From positions 310,001 to 374,000 of the forward strand of contig JBGAOY010000004.1 in the NCBI GenBank assembly GCA_044221555.1: a stretch of 64,000 nucleotides of DNA, read 5' to 3'. Under the pieces are notes generated by a model that had not been told where the DNA came from, did not search any database, and was given only the letters and a program-made list of their open reading frames with translations. Origin of the DNA: JAEUJM01 sp044221555 (GTDB lineage: Bacteria; Actinomycetota; Acidimicrobiia; Acidimicrobiales; DATDAH01). Shown in pieces: positions 23,788-33,372 of this stretch. The translations under genes and the position numbers were made by a program. Position 1 is the stretch's first letter. Each line of letters begins with the position of its first letter.

Positions 23788-25494
23788 ATGCGGCACACCT
23801 ACCGACGACGTACCCGCTTGAAAGGCGAACGAGGGTACGTCCTCATCATGGCTGCGCTCCTGCTGCTCCCCCTGCTGGCGTTCACGGGCTTCGCCGTCGA
23901 CGTCGGCGCTTGGTACACGTACGCCAACCGCATGCAGCGGGCCGTGGACGCGGCGGCGCTCGCCGGTGTGGTGTGGATGCCCAACGACGAGAAGGCCGAG
24001 CAGATCGCGCTCGAGACCGCCAAGGCCAACGGCTTCGACGACGCCGCCACCAACGTGGTGGTGACGGTCACCCCGGTCGGCAATCGGCGGCTGCGGGTGT
24101 ACATCCACGACACCAACGTCAAGCGCTACTTCTCGTCGCTGTTCGTCAGCAACATGGACATCGAGCGCCAGGCCCTGGCGGAGTACGTGCAGAGCGTGCC
24201 GATGGGGAGCCCCGACAACAGTCTGGGCAACGACCCCGAGAAGTGGTCGACCAGCGGCTACAACAAGCCCTACTACTGGCTGAACGTGGCGTCGCCCCTG
24301 TCCACCAAGGTGAACGGCGACCAGTACACCGCCGGTGACTGCACCGGTTCGTTCACGGGGTGCTCAGGCGCGACGAACCTGAACTACAGCGAGGACGGCT
24401 ACTTCTACCGCCTGACCGTCGACACCAAACCGGCCAGCGGCAACCTGCGGATACAGGCGTTCGACCCCGCGTTCCTCCAGGTGGGCAACACGTGCACCGA
24501 CTCCAACCTGCCGACCGCGGGCTCGACCTGGAACACCCAGGCAGCCACCCTCGTGTCGCAAGGTGCGCCCGCGGACGCCGTCACCCGCTACGCCCAGGGC
24601 AACAACCAGTGGTGTGTGGCCGACACGAACTTCGGCGGCAACACCATCAAGACCACCTACATCGTGCGGGGCCCCGACAACACCCCGTTCGACAACGGCG
24701 ACAACCCGGTGCTGTGCGCCAAGACCTTCGGCGCCTACGACGAGTCGGTCTACCCGTTGTTGAACCAGAGCGACGGCTACAAGGACGGCAACATCGGCCC
24801 CGAGAACATGCCGTTCGTGTCGCACTTCCGCCGCTGGGTCGACCTCTGCCAGGTCAACTGGAGCGAGGTGGTGGTGGGGGACTACCTGCTGCAGATCACC
24901 TCGACCGCGGACCTGTCCAACCCGCCGTCCAGCCTGATCAACTTCGACCCCTCGGTGAGCACAGGGGGCTACAACAAGTACTCCCTGCGGGCTGGGTTCG
25001 GCGACCCCGCCTCGGCCACGTTCCCGACGGGCATCAACTTCTTCGCCGACGGCCGTCTGCCCATCTACGTGAACCAGTCGGGGTCGGGCACGGTCACCAA
25101 CTTCTACCTGGCCCGCATCGTGCCCGAGTACGCCGGGCAGATCCTCGAGCTGGAGCTGTTCGACGTGGCCGACGGCGCCAACGCCAGCCTCACCATCGTC
25201 CCGCCGGCTGACCAGACCGGGACGCCGCTGGGCGGGTGCACGTTCATCCGAGACGCCTCGCCGCCCACGGTCACCACCAGCTCCACGTGCACCCAGGGTG
25301 GCCTGACCAACGCCCTGTACAACGGCAGGAGTCTCACCGCCCAGATACCGCTGCCCGAGAACTACGGCTGCAACGCCGGCAGCGACCTCGGGTGCTGGTT
25401 CCGCATCAACCTCGACTTCGGGAGCGGCGCGCCCACCGACCAGACCACCTGGTCGGCCCGTGTCCGCGGCGACCCGGTCCGGTTGGTGGAGTAG
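23788..25494 (+). CDS. TadG-like pilus-assembly/secreted protein
   Basis: A 568-residue protein beginning with a TadE/G-type prepilin-like segment: GERGYVLIMAALLLLPLLAF followed by TGFAVDVGAWYTYANRMQRAVDAAALAG, the Tad-domain signature of TadG/RcpC-linked proteins. The remainder (about residues 130-568) is an exported beta-rich region with many Cys, Asn and aromatic residues and no family that I can name. It is the first of four genes with 2-nt or smaller gaps. GAGGAA upstream is a plausible ribosome-binding site. It probably sits in the membrane with its large domain outside, as part of or associated with a Flp/Tad pilus. Confidence 0.8.
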   Translation: MRHTYRRRTRLKGERGYVLIMAALLLLPLLAFTGFAVDVGAWYTYANRMQRAVDAAALAGVVWMPNDEKAEQIALETAKANGFDDAATNVVVTVTPVGNRRLRVYIHDTNVKRYFSSLFVSNMDIERQALAEYVQSVPMGSPDNSLGNDPEKWSTSGYNKPYYWLNVASPLSTKVNGDQYTAGDCTGSFTGCSGATNLNYSEDGYFYRLTVDTKPASGNLRIQAFDPAFLQVGNTCTDSNLPTAGSTWNTQAATLVSQGAPADAVTRYAQGNNQWCVADTNFGGNTIKTTYIVRGPDNTPFDNGDNPVLCAKTFGAYDESVYPLLNQSDGYKDGNIGPENMPFVSHFRRWVDLCQVNWSEVVVGDYLLQITSTADLSNPPSSLINFDPSVSTGGYNKYSLRAGFGDPASATFPTGINFFADGRLPIYVNQSGSGTVTNFYLARIVPEYAGQILELELFDVADGANASLTIVPPADQTGTPLGGCTFIRDASPPTVTTSSTCTQGGLTNALYNGRSLTAQIPLPENYGCNAGSDLGCWFRINLDFGSGAPTDQTTWSARVRGDPVRLVE

Positions 25495-25496
25495 CG

Positions 25497-26114
25497 ATGC
25501 GAGCCCGCACCCGCCGTTGCCGCGGCAGCCGTGGCGCCGCTCTCGTCGAGGCGGCGTTCATGACGCCGGTCTTCGCCCTGCTCATCTTCGGGATCCTGGA
25601 GTTCGGCCTGGCCTTCCGCGACTACCTCACGGTGGCCAACGCGTCCCGTGACGGTGCCCGAGCCGCCAGCGCGTTCGGCGACGACCAGTACGCGGACTAC
25701 AACGTGATCCAGGTCGTGCGCCAGGCCACCAAGGGCTTCAAGCCCAACGAGATCCAGCGGCTCATCATCTTCGACGCGGGCGGCGTGGGCGGGTCGGTGC
25801 TGAACCCGTCGCACCCGGCCCACGCCTGCCTCACCGCGAGCGTCGGCATCGCCAACGTGTGCAACGTCTACGACGCGGAGGACCTGAGACGTCCCAAGTC
25901 CGCGTTCGGGTGCTTGTCCACCGAGTCGCTCGACCGGTACTGGTGCCCCGCTGCGCTCAACGGCCAGAACGGCCGTGAGGTACGAGCCTCCGGGCCGCCC
26001 GACTACGTGGGCGTGTACGTGCAGTCCAGGCACAACTTCGCCACCGGGCTGTTCGGCCCGGGCATGGACCTGACTGATGAGCTGGTCATGCGCATCGAGC
26101 CGCAGGACTTCTGA
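25497..26114 (+). CDS. TadE-like pseudopilin
   Basis: A 205-residue TadE-family protein: basic N-terminus, cleavage-type segment GSRGAALVEAAFMTPVFALLIFGILEFG with the conserved Glu at position 5 after the Gly, then YLTVANASRDGARAAS. The rest is an extracytoplasmic domain with paired Cys. It starts 2 nt after the TadG-like stop and its own stop overlaps the next start by one base. It is expected to be a minor pilin processed by a TadV-type peptidase. No such peptidase or TadA/B/C genes are in the window. Confidence 0.88.
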   Translation: MRARTRRCRGSRGAALVEAAFMTPVFALLIFGILEFGLAFRDYLTVANASRDGARAASAFGDDQYADYNVIQVVRQATKGFKPNEIQRLIIFDAGGVGGSVLNPSHPAHACLTASVGIANVCNVYDAEDLRRPKSAFGCLSTESLDRYWCPAALNGQNGREVRASGPPDYVGVYVQSRHNFATGLFGPGMDLTDELVMRIEPQDF

Positions 26115-26722
26115 TGCAGGCGATGATGCGACGACGGCGGCTCCGCCGGGCCCGCGGTGAGCGGGGTGCGGCCCTCGTCGAGTTCGTGCTGCTCGCGCCC
26201 GTGCTGGTGCTCGTGGTGGCCGGTGTCCTCGAGTTCGGCATGGCCTGGCGCGACTCGATGACGGTCTCGAACGCCCTGCGCTCCGGTGCCCGGGTGGGGA
26301 GCAACGCCGGTCGCGACCGGTTGGCCGACTACGACATCTTGAAGTCGATCGAGTCGGCCATGAAGGAGATACCGGACACGGCGAGGGTGCAGCGCATCGT
26401 CATCTACAAGGCCGACACCACCAATTCGGCACCCTCGGCCGCGTGCATGGCCGGCACGCCGGTCACGGGGTTGTGCAACGTGTACACCGGCGCGGACATG
26501 GCCCGGCCTCAGAGCGACTACTCGGGGACCACCAGTTGCGGCGGGTCTGCGCCCGACCGATTCTGGTGCCCGACGAGCCGCCAGAACCAGCAGGCGCTGG
26601 GCGCGGACTACCTCGGGGTGTGGATGCAGGTGAAGTACAACTGGGTGACCCACGTGTTCCCCGGTACCGGCCTCACCATCAAGGACCGGGCCATCATGCG
26701 CCTCGAACCGAGGCTCGACTGA
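26114..26722 (+). CDS. TadE-like pseudopilin (second copy)
   Basis: A 202-residue paralogue of the preceding gene: GERGAALVEFVLLAPVLVLVVAGVLEFG, then SMTVSNALRSGARVGSNAGRD. The C-terminal domain shares patterns with its neighbour (GLCNVYTGADM against NVCNVYDAEDL; DRFWCPTS against DRYWCPAA), so the two arose by duplication. ATG overlaps the upstream TGA in TGATG, as does its stop with the following gene. The arrangement implies strict co-translation of the four pilus genes. Confidence 0.88.
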   Translation: MQAMMRRRRLRRARGERGAALVEFVLLAPVLVLVVAGVLEFGMAWRDSMTVSNALRSGARVGSNAGRDRLADYDILKSIESAMKEIPDTARVQRIVIYKADTTNSAPSAACMAGTPVTGLCNVYTGADMARPQSDYSGTTSCGGSAPDRFWCPTSRQNQQALGADYLGVWMQVKYNWVTHVFPGTGLTIKDRAIMRLEPRLD

Positions 26723-27420
26723 TGCGCCGTCGGGTCAAGACGCGCCGAGCGCAGGCCGATGCAACCTCCGTGGCGAGTGGGCCGAGAACGCGGTTGCAGG
26801 GGAGCCGGGGCGCCACCCTCGTGGAGTACGCCCTGATCGTCGCGCTGGTGGTGGTGCCGTCCATCGGGGCCATCTCCCGGCTCGACGATGCGTCGGGCGA
26901 CTACTACTCGAACGCCAGCGACGACATCGGCGACCTTCCCCAGTCGGGCATCGACACCAGCACCAACAGCTCAACGCCGTCGGGGTCGACCACCACGACC
27001 ACGCTGCCCCCCACGACGACGTCGACGTCCACCACACTGCCGCCGACGACCACGACCACCACGGCGCCCACCACCACGACCACGGCGCCGACGACCACCA
27101 CGACGGCGCTGCGCAGCACCATCAACCAGCTCACCGACGTCTCGACGAACAGCGGCTCGAGCTACAACGCCACTGCCCGGGTGAAGATCGTGCGGAATTC
27201 CACCGGAGCGGCCGTGTCGGGCGCTGGGGTCACGATCCGCATGGTCGACAACCAGGGCTCGTCCACGACCCGGACCTGCAACACCGACTCGACCGGGCGC
27301 TGCTCGGTCACCTGGAGTCGCTCCGACTCCCGGTCGCCCGTCACCGCGACCGTCACGGCGGTGACCGCCAGCCCCACCTGGGACGGGTCGGTGCAGTCGG
27401 TCCAGCTCTACGCCATCTGA
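26722..27420 (+). CDS. Flp-type pilin fused to Thr/Pro linker and Ig-like domain
   Basis: A 232-residue protein. The N-terminal part is a class IVb prepilin: GSRGATLVEYALIVALVVV, the canonical Flp cleavage site with Glu5, followed by a short helix. An ordinary Flp pilin would end near residue 70. Here a linker made almost entirely of Thr and Pro (about residues 83-130) leads to an Ig/Big-like domain (residues 140-232; ATARVKIVRNSTGAAVSGAG ... NTDSTGRCSVTWSR) with one Cys pair. It could decorate the pilus surface or act as tip adhesin. It ends the TadG-TadE-TadE-Flp operon. Confidence 0.8.
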   Translation: MRRRVKTRRAQADATSVASGPRTRLQGSRGATLVEYALIVALVVVPSIGAISRLDDASGDYYSNASDDIGDLPQSGIDTSTNSSTPSGSTTTTTLPPTTTSTSTTLPPTTTTTTAPTTTTTAPTTTTTALRSTINQLTDVSTNSGSSYNATARVKIVRNSTGAAVSGAGVTIRMVDNQGSSTTRTCNTDSTGRCSVTWSRSDSRSPVTATVTAVTASPTWDGSVQSVQLYAI

Positions 27421-27623
27421 GCCGCCCTCGCCGCCACGCGGCGCCATGACCCACGAACCCTGGCGGGCCCCCGGGAAGGGTCGATGGCCCGGCGGCGCGC
27501 CGCCGCCGACCTGCGTCGCGTCGGGTGGTGCTGTTAGCGTTGCCGCAGGCGTGGGTTGGGGTGGCACCCTCGGGGGAGCCGGGCGCCGCAGGTCCTGGTG
27601 GCGACTTCGGAAGGCGGAGAGAC

Positions 27624-30600
27624 ATGCGGTCACGTTCCTCGAGCAGGGCGACGGCCCGGCGCAGCGTCATCGGTGCGGCGGCGGTGGTGGCGCTCGCCGC
27701 CGCCGGCGTCAGCGCCCTTGCGGTGTCGCCGGCGGGCGCGCAGCGCCCACCCAAGCCCGAGACCGCCACTGCGGCTGCTGCGCAGCAGCTGACGGCCGCG
27801 GCCGGGGCGGGCGCCCACGTTGCCTCGCGGCCCGACGGTGGCCCGGTGACCTTCGTGGGCGTGCCCCACGGCCGGGCGATCGCGGTGAGCGGCGGTGGCA
27901 CCGACCCAGAGACGTCGGCCGACGCCTTCGTGGCGCAGTACGGCGCCGCGTTCGGTGAGCCGTCGCCCGGGCGCGACCTGCGCCAGGACGACACGTCGCC
28001 GATGGCGGCCGGCGGGGAGAGCGTGGGCTACCAGCAGCTCGAGGGCGGTGTTCCGGTGTTCGCCGGCGAGTTGCGGGTGCAGGTGAGCGCTGACGGCAAG
28101 GTGCGCTCGGCAACCGGTGAGATGAGCACCGGCGAGGCGGTCGACACCACCCCCGACGTGGCCGCCGCGGCCGCGAGCGACACCGCCACCAACGCGGTGG
28201 CCGAGGACGCCGGCGTCGACGCGGGCGACCTGACCGCCTCGGAGCCGGAGTTGTGGGTGTACGACCCGACGCTGATCGGCGAGCCCTCCGGGCCGCGCCT
28301 GCTGGTGTGGCGCCTCGAGGTGTCGAGCGAGCCGGCGGCGCTGCGCAAGCTGGTGCTGGTCGACGCCCACTCGGGCGACGTGGCGCTGCAGATCGAGCAG
28401 ATCCAGCAGGCGCTGAACCGCCAGGTCTGCGACAACCAGAACGTGGCCAACGCCAACTACAACTGCCCTGCGGCCGGCGTGGTGCGGTCGGAGGGTCAAG
28501 GCCCCACGGGCATCAGCGAGGTCGACAAGGCCTACGACCTGAGCGGAAACACCTACACCTACTACTTCAACAGCTTCGGGCGTAACAGCATCGACAACGC
28601 CGGGATGACCCTGCGCTCCACGGCGCGGGCGTGCCCGGCGGGCTACGGCTGCCCGATGCAGAACGCGTTCTGGGACGGCACCCAGATGGTCTACGGCGAC
28701 ACCTTCGCCGGTGCCGACGACGTGGTGGGCCACGAGCTCACCCACGGCGTGACCGAGCACGAGTCGGGCCTGGTGTACGCCAACCAGTCGGGTGCCATCA
28801 ACGAGTCGCTGTCCGACGTGTTCGGGGAGTTCGTCGATCTCAGCTTCGACACCAGCTTCGACAACGACACCCCGGCTGCCCGCTGGGACATGGGCGAGGA
28901 CCTCCCCGCGTCGATCGGCGTGATCCGCGACATGGACAACCCACCCCGCTTCAACGACCCCGACCGCATGGGCTCACCCCTGTACTACACGGGCACCGCC
29001 GATGGCGGCGGCGTCCACACGAACAGCGGCGTGAACAACAAGGCCGCCTCGTTCATGACCGACGGCGGGACCTTCAACGGCCAGACCATCTCGGGTGGCC
29101 TCGGGATCACCAAGGTGGGCCGCATCTACTACGAGGCCCAGGTGAACCTGCTCACCTCCGGCAGCGACTACTCCGCACTGGGCAACGCCCTGAACCAGGC
29201 CTGCACGAACACCATCGGCGTGGACGGCATCACCGCCGCCGACTGCGTGAAGGTGGGCCAAGCGGTCACCGCCACCGAGATGATCGTGCCCGCCCCGGCG
29301 AACGACAACTTCGCCAACGCCCAGACCATCAGCGGCACGACGGGCACCGCCACGGGCAGCACGCTCGGCGCGACCCGCCAGACCGGCGAGCCCAACCACG
29401 GCGGCGGCACCGGCAGCCTCGCCGGCACCGCGTCGATCTGGTACAAGTTCACCGCGGCCGCCAACGGGACGGCCACCATCACCACCTGCAACAGCGGGTT
29501 CGACACGCTGCTCGGCGTCTACACCGGGTCGGCCGTGAACGCCCTCACCATCGTGGGCCAGAACGACGACAACGGCGTGTCGGCCTGCGCCAGTTCCCTC
29601 CACAGCCGGGTGCAGTTCCAGGCGGTGCAGGGCACGACCTATCGGATCGCGGTCGACGGCTACGGCACCGCCAAGGGCGCCACCGCCCTCAACTGGACCA
29701 TTCCGGCCGCGCCGGCGCCCACGGGCATCTCCGGCACGGTGACGCAGACCGGCGGGGCCACCCCGGTGCCCGGCGCCTTCGTGGCCGTGTTGAAGACGTC
29801 GGACTTCTCGATCGCGAGCGGGGCGGTGGCCGACGCCAGCGGGAACTACAGCGTCCAGGTGCCGGTCGGCACCTACTACCTGTACCTGATCGACCCGGCC
29901 GCCACCCGGGTCACGGGCTTCCACGGCGCCCCGGCGACGGTCACCGTCACCTCTGGCGTGATGACCGACGTCGACCCGTCGATGGCCCCGACGAACGGGA
30001 CCATCGCGGGCACCGTCAGCCAGGACAGCCCGGCGGGCACCGTGGCCGGCACCTACGCCCTGGCGCTGAACTCGTCCACCGGGATCAGTGAGACGGGCGT
30101 CGTGGCCAACGGCAGCGGCCAGTACTCGTCGCCGAACCTGCGGGCCGGCAACCACTGGATGGTGTTCCTCGACCCGACCGGCGCGCACGCCTCGGAGTTC
30201 TTCCCGAACTCGCCCGACGCCGGCGGTGCCTCTGCGATCGGCGTGACCGGCGGCGGTACGGCGTCGGCCAACGTGTCGCTGGCCACCCAGACGGCGGTGG
30301 GCACCGGTGCGACCCTGTCCGGCACCATCACCGAGACCGGGACCGCCGCGAACCTCGCGAACGTGTTCGTGGTCGCGCTGCGATCGTCGGACTTCCGCCT
30401 GGCCCGCGCCACCACCACCAACGCGTCGGGCCAGTACAGCCTGAACGTGGAGGCGGGGTCGTACAAGCTCGCTTTCATCGATGCCGCGGGCCTGCACGCC
30501 ATGGAGTGGCACAACAACCAGCCGTACACGGGTCTCGCCACGGCCACATCGGTGACCGCACCTGCGGTCACCAACGCGGTGCTGGACCGTCGCAACGGCT

Positions 30601-30887
30601 CGATCACGGGCACCATCGGCGACGACGTGTCCCACGCGGCGCTGGCCGGCGCGTGGGTGATCGCCATCGGGCCGTCCGGTGTGGCCGGCGGTGCGGTCAC
30701 GGCCGCCAACGGCACCTACACCATCTCCGGCCTGCCCGCCGGCACCTACCGGGCCACCTTCGTCGACCCGGTGGGTGGCCACACCCAGGAGTACTTCAAC
30801 AACAGCCCGGACTTCGCCGGGGCGACGCCGTTCAGCGTCACCGGCGGCGGTACGACCACCGTCAACGCCGAGCTCCACCACCCGTAA
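27624..30887 (+). CDS. secreted M4 (thermolysin-type) metalloprotease, multidomain
   Basis: A 1087-residue exported zinc endopeptidase. It has a signal peptide (1-40), an FTP/PepSY-type propeptide (about 60-250), and a catalytic domain with HELTH at 370-374 and the third zinc ligand Glu394 in NESLSDVFGE, 24 residues after the first His as in thermolysin. The catalytic-His region GGVHTNSGVNNKAA is intact. Next comes a PPC-like domain (about 557-690, starting PANDNFANAQTISG). Four carboxypeptidase-regulatory-like modules follow to the end. The last two modules are clearly related to the C-terminus of the RCC1 protein at 35076. AAGGCGGAGAG precedes the ATG as a ribosome-binding site. Confidence 0.92.
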   Translation: MRSRSSSRATARRSVIGAAAVVALAAAGVSALAVSPAGAQRPPKPETATAAAAQQLTAAAGAGAHVASRPDGGPVTFVGVPHGRAIAVSGGGTDPETSADAFVAQYGAAFGEPSPGRDLRQDDTSPMAAGGESVGYQQLEGGVPVFAGELRVQVSADGKVRSATGEMSTGEAVDTTPDVAAAAASDTATNAVAEDAGVDAGDLTASEPELWVYDPTLIGEPSGPRLLVWRLEVSSEPAALRKLVLVDAHSGDVALQIEQIQQALNRQVCDNQNVANANYNCPAAGVVRSEGQGPTGISEVDKAYDLSGNTYTYYFNSFGRNSIDNAGMTLRSTARACPAGYGCPMQNAFWDGTQMVYGDTFAGADDVVGHELTHGVTEHESGLVYANQSGAINESLSDVFGEFVDLSFDTSFDNDTPAARWDMGEDLPASIGVIRDMDNPPRFNDPDRMGSPLYYTGTADGGGVHTNSGVNNKAASFMTDGGTFNGQTISGGLGITKVGRIYYEAQVNLLTSGSDYSALGNALNQACTNTIGVDGITAADCVKVGQAVTATEMIVPAPANDNFANAQTISGTTGTATGSTLGATRQTGEPNHGGGTGSLAGTASIWYKFTAAANGTATITTCNSGFDTLLGVYTGSAVNALTIVGQNDDNGVSACASSLHSRVQFQAVQGTTYRIAVDGYGTAKGATALNWTIPAAPAPTGISGTVTQTGGATPVPGAFVAVLKTSDFSIASGAVADASGNYSVQVPVGTYYLYLIDPAATRVTGFHGAPATVTVTSGVMTDVDPSMAPTNGTIAGTVSQDSPAGTVAGTYALALNSSTGISETGVVANGSGQYSSPNLRAGNHWMVFLDPTGAHASEFFPNSPDAGGASAIGVTGGGTASANVSLATQTAVGTGATLSGTITETGTAANLANVFVVALRSSDFRLARATTTNASGQYSLNVEAGSYKLAFIDAAGLHAMEWHNNQPYTGLATATSVTAPAVTNAVLDRRNGSITGTIGDDVSHAALAGAWVIAIGPSGVAGGAVTAANGTYTISGLPAGTYRATFVDPVGGHTQEYFNNSPDFAGATPFSVTGGGTTTVNAELHHP

Positions 30888-30916
30888 TCCAGCGTCGTTC
30901 ACCCACCGGGCGCCGG

Positions 30917-30922
30917 TAGCGT
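30917..30922 (+). promoter_or_regulatory. -10 box (TAGCGT)
   Basis: TAGCGT ends 7 nt before the GTG at 30930. The identical hexamer occurs at 32437 and 46360 with 8-nt spacing. Confidence 0.5.
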
Positions 30923-30929
30923 CCGGTGG

Positions 30930-31940
30930 GTGGTGACGCCATCGACCTCGTCGGCCGAGGCCGCGGCGGCCGAGGCGTCGGCGAGCCACGACGCCGCGGA
31001 GCGGCGCACCGGCACGTTGGCCGGCGTCGCCGCGTACTCGCTGTGGGGACTGTTCCCCCTGGTGTTCCACCAACTGCAGTCGGTGGGTGCGGGCGAGATC
31101 CTGCTCCACCGCATCGTGTGGTCGTTCGTGGTGGTGCTGGCGCTGCTGGCGGTGCGCCACGACCGTCACTGGTTCCGCTGGGTGCGCGAGCGGCCGGGCT
31201 CGCTACCGCGCCTGGTGGCGGCCGGTGGCCTCGTGGCCGTCAACTGGCTCGTGTACATCTGGGCGGTGAACCACGACCACGTGGTCGAGGCGGCGCTCGG
31301 CTACTACGTGAACCCGCTCATCACCGTCGCACTGGGCATCGTCGTGCTCGGCGAGCACCTGCGGCGCCTCCAGATGGTGGCGCTGGGGTTCGGTGTGGCC
31401 GCGGTGACGGTGCTGACGGTGGCCTACGGTCGCCTGCCCTGGATCGCCCTGGTGCTGGCCTGCTCGTTCGCCGGGTACGGGTTCCTGAAGAAGTCGGTGT
31501 CGGCGCCGGCGACCACGGCACTGGCGGTGGAGACGGGTGCGCTGCTGCCGTTCGCCCTGGTGGCGATGGTGGTGTTGGAGTGCACCGGCGACGCCGCCTT
31601 CCTCCACACCAGCGTGCGCGAGAACGTCCTGCTCGTGAGCCTCGGCGTGGTCACGGCGGTGCCCCTCCTGCTCTTCGGCACGGCTGCGAGCCGCATCCCG
31701 CTGTCGATGCTGGGCCTGCTGCAGTACCTCACCCCCACGCTGCAGCTGCTGTGCGGCGTGGTGGTGCTGGGCGAGCCCTTGCCGCCGGAGCGGCTGGCCG
31801 GCTTCGTGCTGGTGTGGATCGCGCTGATCCTGCTGGGTGTCGACGCCGTGCGCTCGGCGCGTGCCCGAGTGCCCGAGGCGTCTCCACGCACTGGCCCGCC
31901 GGCCCGGGTCGAGCCGATGCCGGTGGCCGAGCCGACCTGA
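30930..31940 (+). CDS. rarD: EamA-family transporter, RarD type
   Basis: A 336-residue inner-membrane permease with about ten transmembrane segments. The N-terminal hallmark GVAAYSLWGLFPLVFHQL and the early EILLHRIVWS segment are those of RarD (chloramphenicol-sensitive protein homologues). A second EamA half carries SRIPLSMLGLLQYLTPTLQLL and ends at LLGVDAVRSAR. About 25 Ala/Glu-rich residues precede the first helix. The transported substrate is unknown. The GTG start is supported by the TAGCGT box. It is followed 43 nt later by a VOC-family gene on the same strand. Confidence 0.9.
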   Translation: MVTPSTSSAEAAAAEASASHDAAERRTGTLAGVAAYSLWGLFPLVFHQLQSVGAGEILLHRIVWSFVVVLALLAVRHDRHWFRWVRERPGSLPRLVAAGGLVAVNWLVYIWAVNHDHVVEAALGYYVNPLITVALGIVVLGEHLRRLQMVALGFGVAAVTVLTVAYGRLPWIALVLACSFAGYGFLKKSVSAPATTALAVETGALLPFALVAMVVLECTGDAAFLHTSVRENVLLVSLGVVTAVPLLLFGTAASRIPLSMLGLLQYLTPTLQLLCGVVVLGEPLPPERLAGFVLVWIALILLGVDAVRSARARVPEASPRTGPPARVEPMPVAEPT

Positions 31941-31983
31941 GCGGTCGTGGTCGAGCCGCGCCCGGCCGCGGTCGGGTGCGACA

Positions 31984-32343
31984 ATGGCCGGCGTGCGCGC
32001 CCTCGGAGTTCATCATGTGTCCCTCAACGTCACCGACGTGGCGGCCGCGGTCGACTTCTACGTCGGCACGCTGGGCCTCGGCGAGCGGGGCGACCGGCCC
32101 GACTTCGGCTTCGGGGGTGCGTGGCTCGATGTCGGCGGGCAGCAGATCCACCTGCTCGAGGCCGCGCCCGCGAGTGATCTGGGCCAGCACGTGGCGCTGC
32201 AGGTCGACGACCTCGCCGCCTGCATCGCCGAGCTGCGGGCCGGCGGCGTGCAGGTGAGCGACGCCTCGCCGGTGGGCACCGGCCTGCAGGCGTTCCTGCA
32301 CGATCCCGCGGGCAACCTGGTGGAGCTGCACCAGCCGGCATAG
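31984..32343 (+). CDS. VOC-family (glyoxalase-like) protein
   Basis: A single 119-residue vicinal-oxygen-chelate domain. VHHVSLNVTDVAAAVDFYVGTLGL gives the N-terminal metal-His position, QIHLLEA is a second position, and LHDPAGNLVELHQ is the C-terminal signature with the metal Glu. The layout is that of methylmalonyl-CoA epimerase, glyoxalase and fosfomycin-resistance relatives; the specific reaction cannot be assigned. It lies between rarD and a mycothiol-type gene, on the same strand. Confidence 0.88.
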   Translation: MAGVRALGVHHVSLNVTDVAAAVDFYVGTLGLGERGDRPDFGFGGAWLDVGGQQIHLLEAAPASDLGQHVALQVDDLAACIAELRAGGVQVSDASPVGTGLQAFLHDPAGNLVELHQPA

Positions 32344-32436
32344 GGAGCGATGGCCGGGGGTTGGCGGCGGCGGTTCACGGCGGCGTCCCGTCGCTGGTGT
32401 CGGTTCGGGCCATCCCACCGCGAGGAGGTGCCGAGG

Positions 32437-32442
32437 TAGCGT
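32437..32442 (+). promoter_or_regulatory. -10 box (TAGCGT)
   Basis: TAGCGT ends 8 nt before the ATG at 32451 and supports that start over upstream in-frame codons. Confidence 0.5.
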
Positions 32443-32450
32443 TCCGGGGG

Positions 32451-33212
32451 ATGGACGACGTGGTGCGGGCGCTGGCCGATCAGCAGGAAGAGTTGGCCGA
32501 CCTGGTCTCCGGCCGGACCGAGGCCGAGCTGGCCCAGCCGACCCGTTGCGCCGGATGGACGGCCAGCGACGTGCTGTTGCACCTGGCCCAGACCAACGAG
32601 GCGGCGGTGGCCAGCGTCGAGGGCCGCTTGGAGGGCTTCGACCTCGGCGGCGCCGGCGCCACGCGCGACGACGGTGACGTCGACCAGCTGGCCGGCGCGG
32701 CGGTGAACGCCGAGCGTGAGCTGCCGCCCGCAGCCATCCGTGAACGATGGGCGACGAGCGCGGCCGCGCAGGTGGCGGCGTTCCAGGCCGCCGACCCGCA
32801 CACCCGGGTGCAGTGGGTCGCCGGCACGATGGCGGCGCGCACCCTGGCCTCCACCCGGCTGTCGGAGTCGTGGATCCACACGGTCGACGTGGCCTCCGCC
32901 TTCGGTGTGGTGCCGGCACCCACCGATCGGCTGTGGCACGTGGCCCGGCTGGCCTGGCGCACGGTGCCCTATGGCTTCGCCCGCGCCGGGCGTGAGCTCC
33001 ACGGCCCCGTGTCGTTCCACCTGGTGGCGCCCGACGGTGGCCAGTGGCGGTTCGACCCGACCGCCGGGGCACCGGCCCGCACCGTCGTGCGCGGCACCGC
33101 CGCGGACCTCTGCGAGGTGGCGGGGCAGCGGGCCGATGCGGGCGCGACGAGCCTGACGGCCGAGGGACCGGACGCGGCCGATGTCCTCGCCCTCGTGCGC
33201 ACCTTCGCTTGA
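32451..33212 (+). CDS. maleylpyruvate isomerase/mycothiol-dependent family protein
   Basis: A 253-residue protein of the DinB-like MDMPI superfamily. The N-terminal helical bundle carries the metal-ligand pattern: VLLHLAQTNEAAVA (His), and LSESWIHTVDVASAF (Glu and His). The family motif TRCAGWTASDVLLHL is present. A C-terminal SCP2-like part (GPVSFHLVAPDGGQWRFDP ... VVRGTAADLCEV) follows. Members use mycothiol or another thiol as cofactor, consistent with an actinobacterium. The substrate is unknown; TIGR03084-like proteins share this layout. Confidence 0.85.
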   Translation: MDDVVRALADQQEELADLVSGRTEAELAQPTRCAGWTASDVLLHLAQTNEAAVASVEGRLEGFDLGGAGATRDDGDVDQLAGAAVNAERELPPAAIRERWATSAAAQVAAFQAADPHTRVQWVAGTMAARTLASTRLSESWIHTVDVASAFGVVPAPTDRLWHVARLAWRTVPYGFARAGRELHGPVSFHLVAPDGGQWRFDPTAGAPARTVVRGTAADLCEVAGQRADAGATSLTAEGPDAADVLALVRTFA

Positions 33213-33372
33213 TCGGGAGCGGCGACGTGCGCCGGCGCCCGACCGCGGGCCCGGGTGGGCGCCAGGTGCCGGGTGGCGCCCGTGGCGGGCGGGGGAGCGA
33301 GTGTGCCGCGAGGCCCGACGAGCCGCGGTCACCCCGGCCCTGCGGTGACCGCCGGCGACGGGAGGTGAGGTG

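Noticed and set aside
28974..31169. A 731-codon open frame on the minus strand opposite the M4 protease.
   Set aside because: It is a shadow of the protease gene in GC-rich DNA: His/Arg/Gly-rich with no domain, while the plus strand has HELTH and other conserved motifs.
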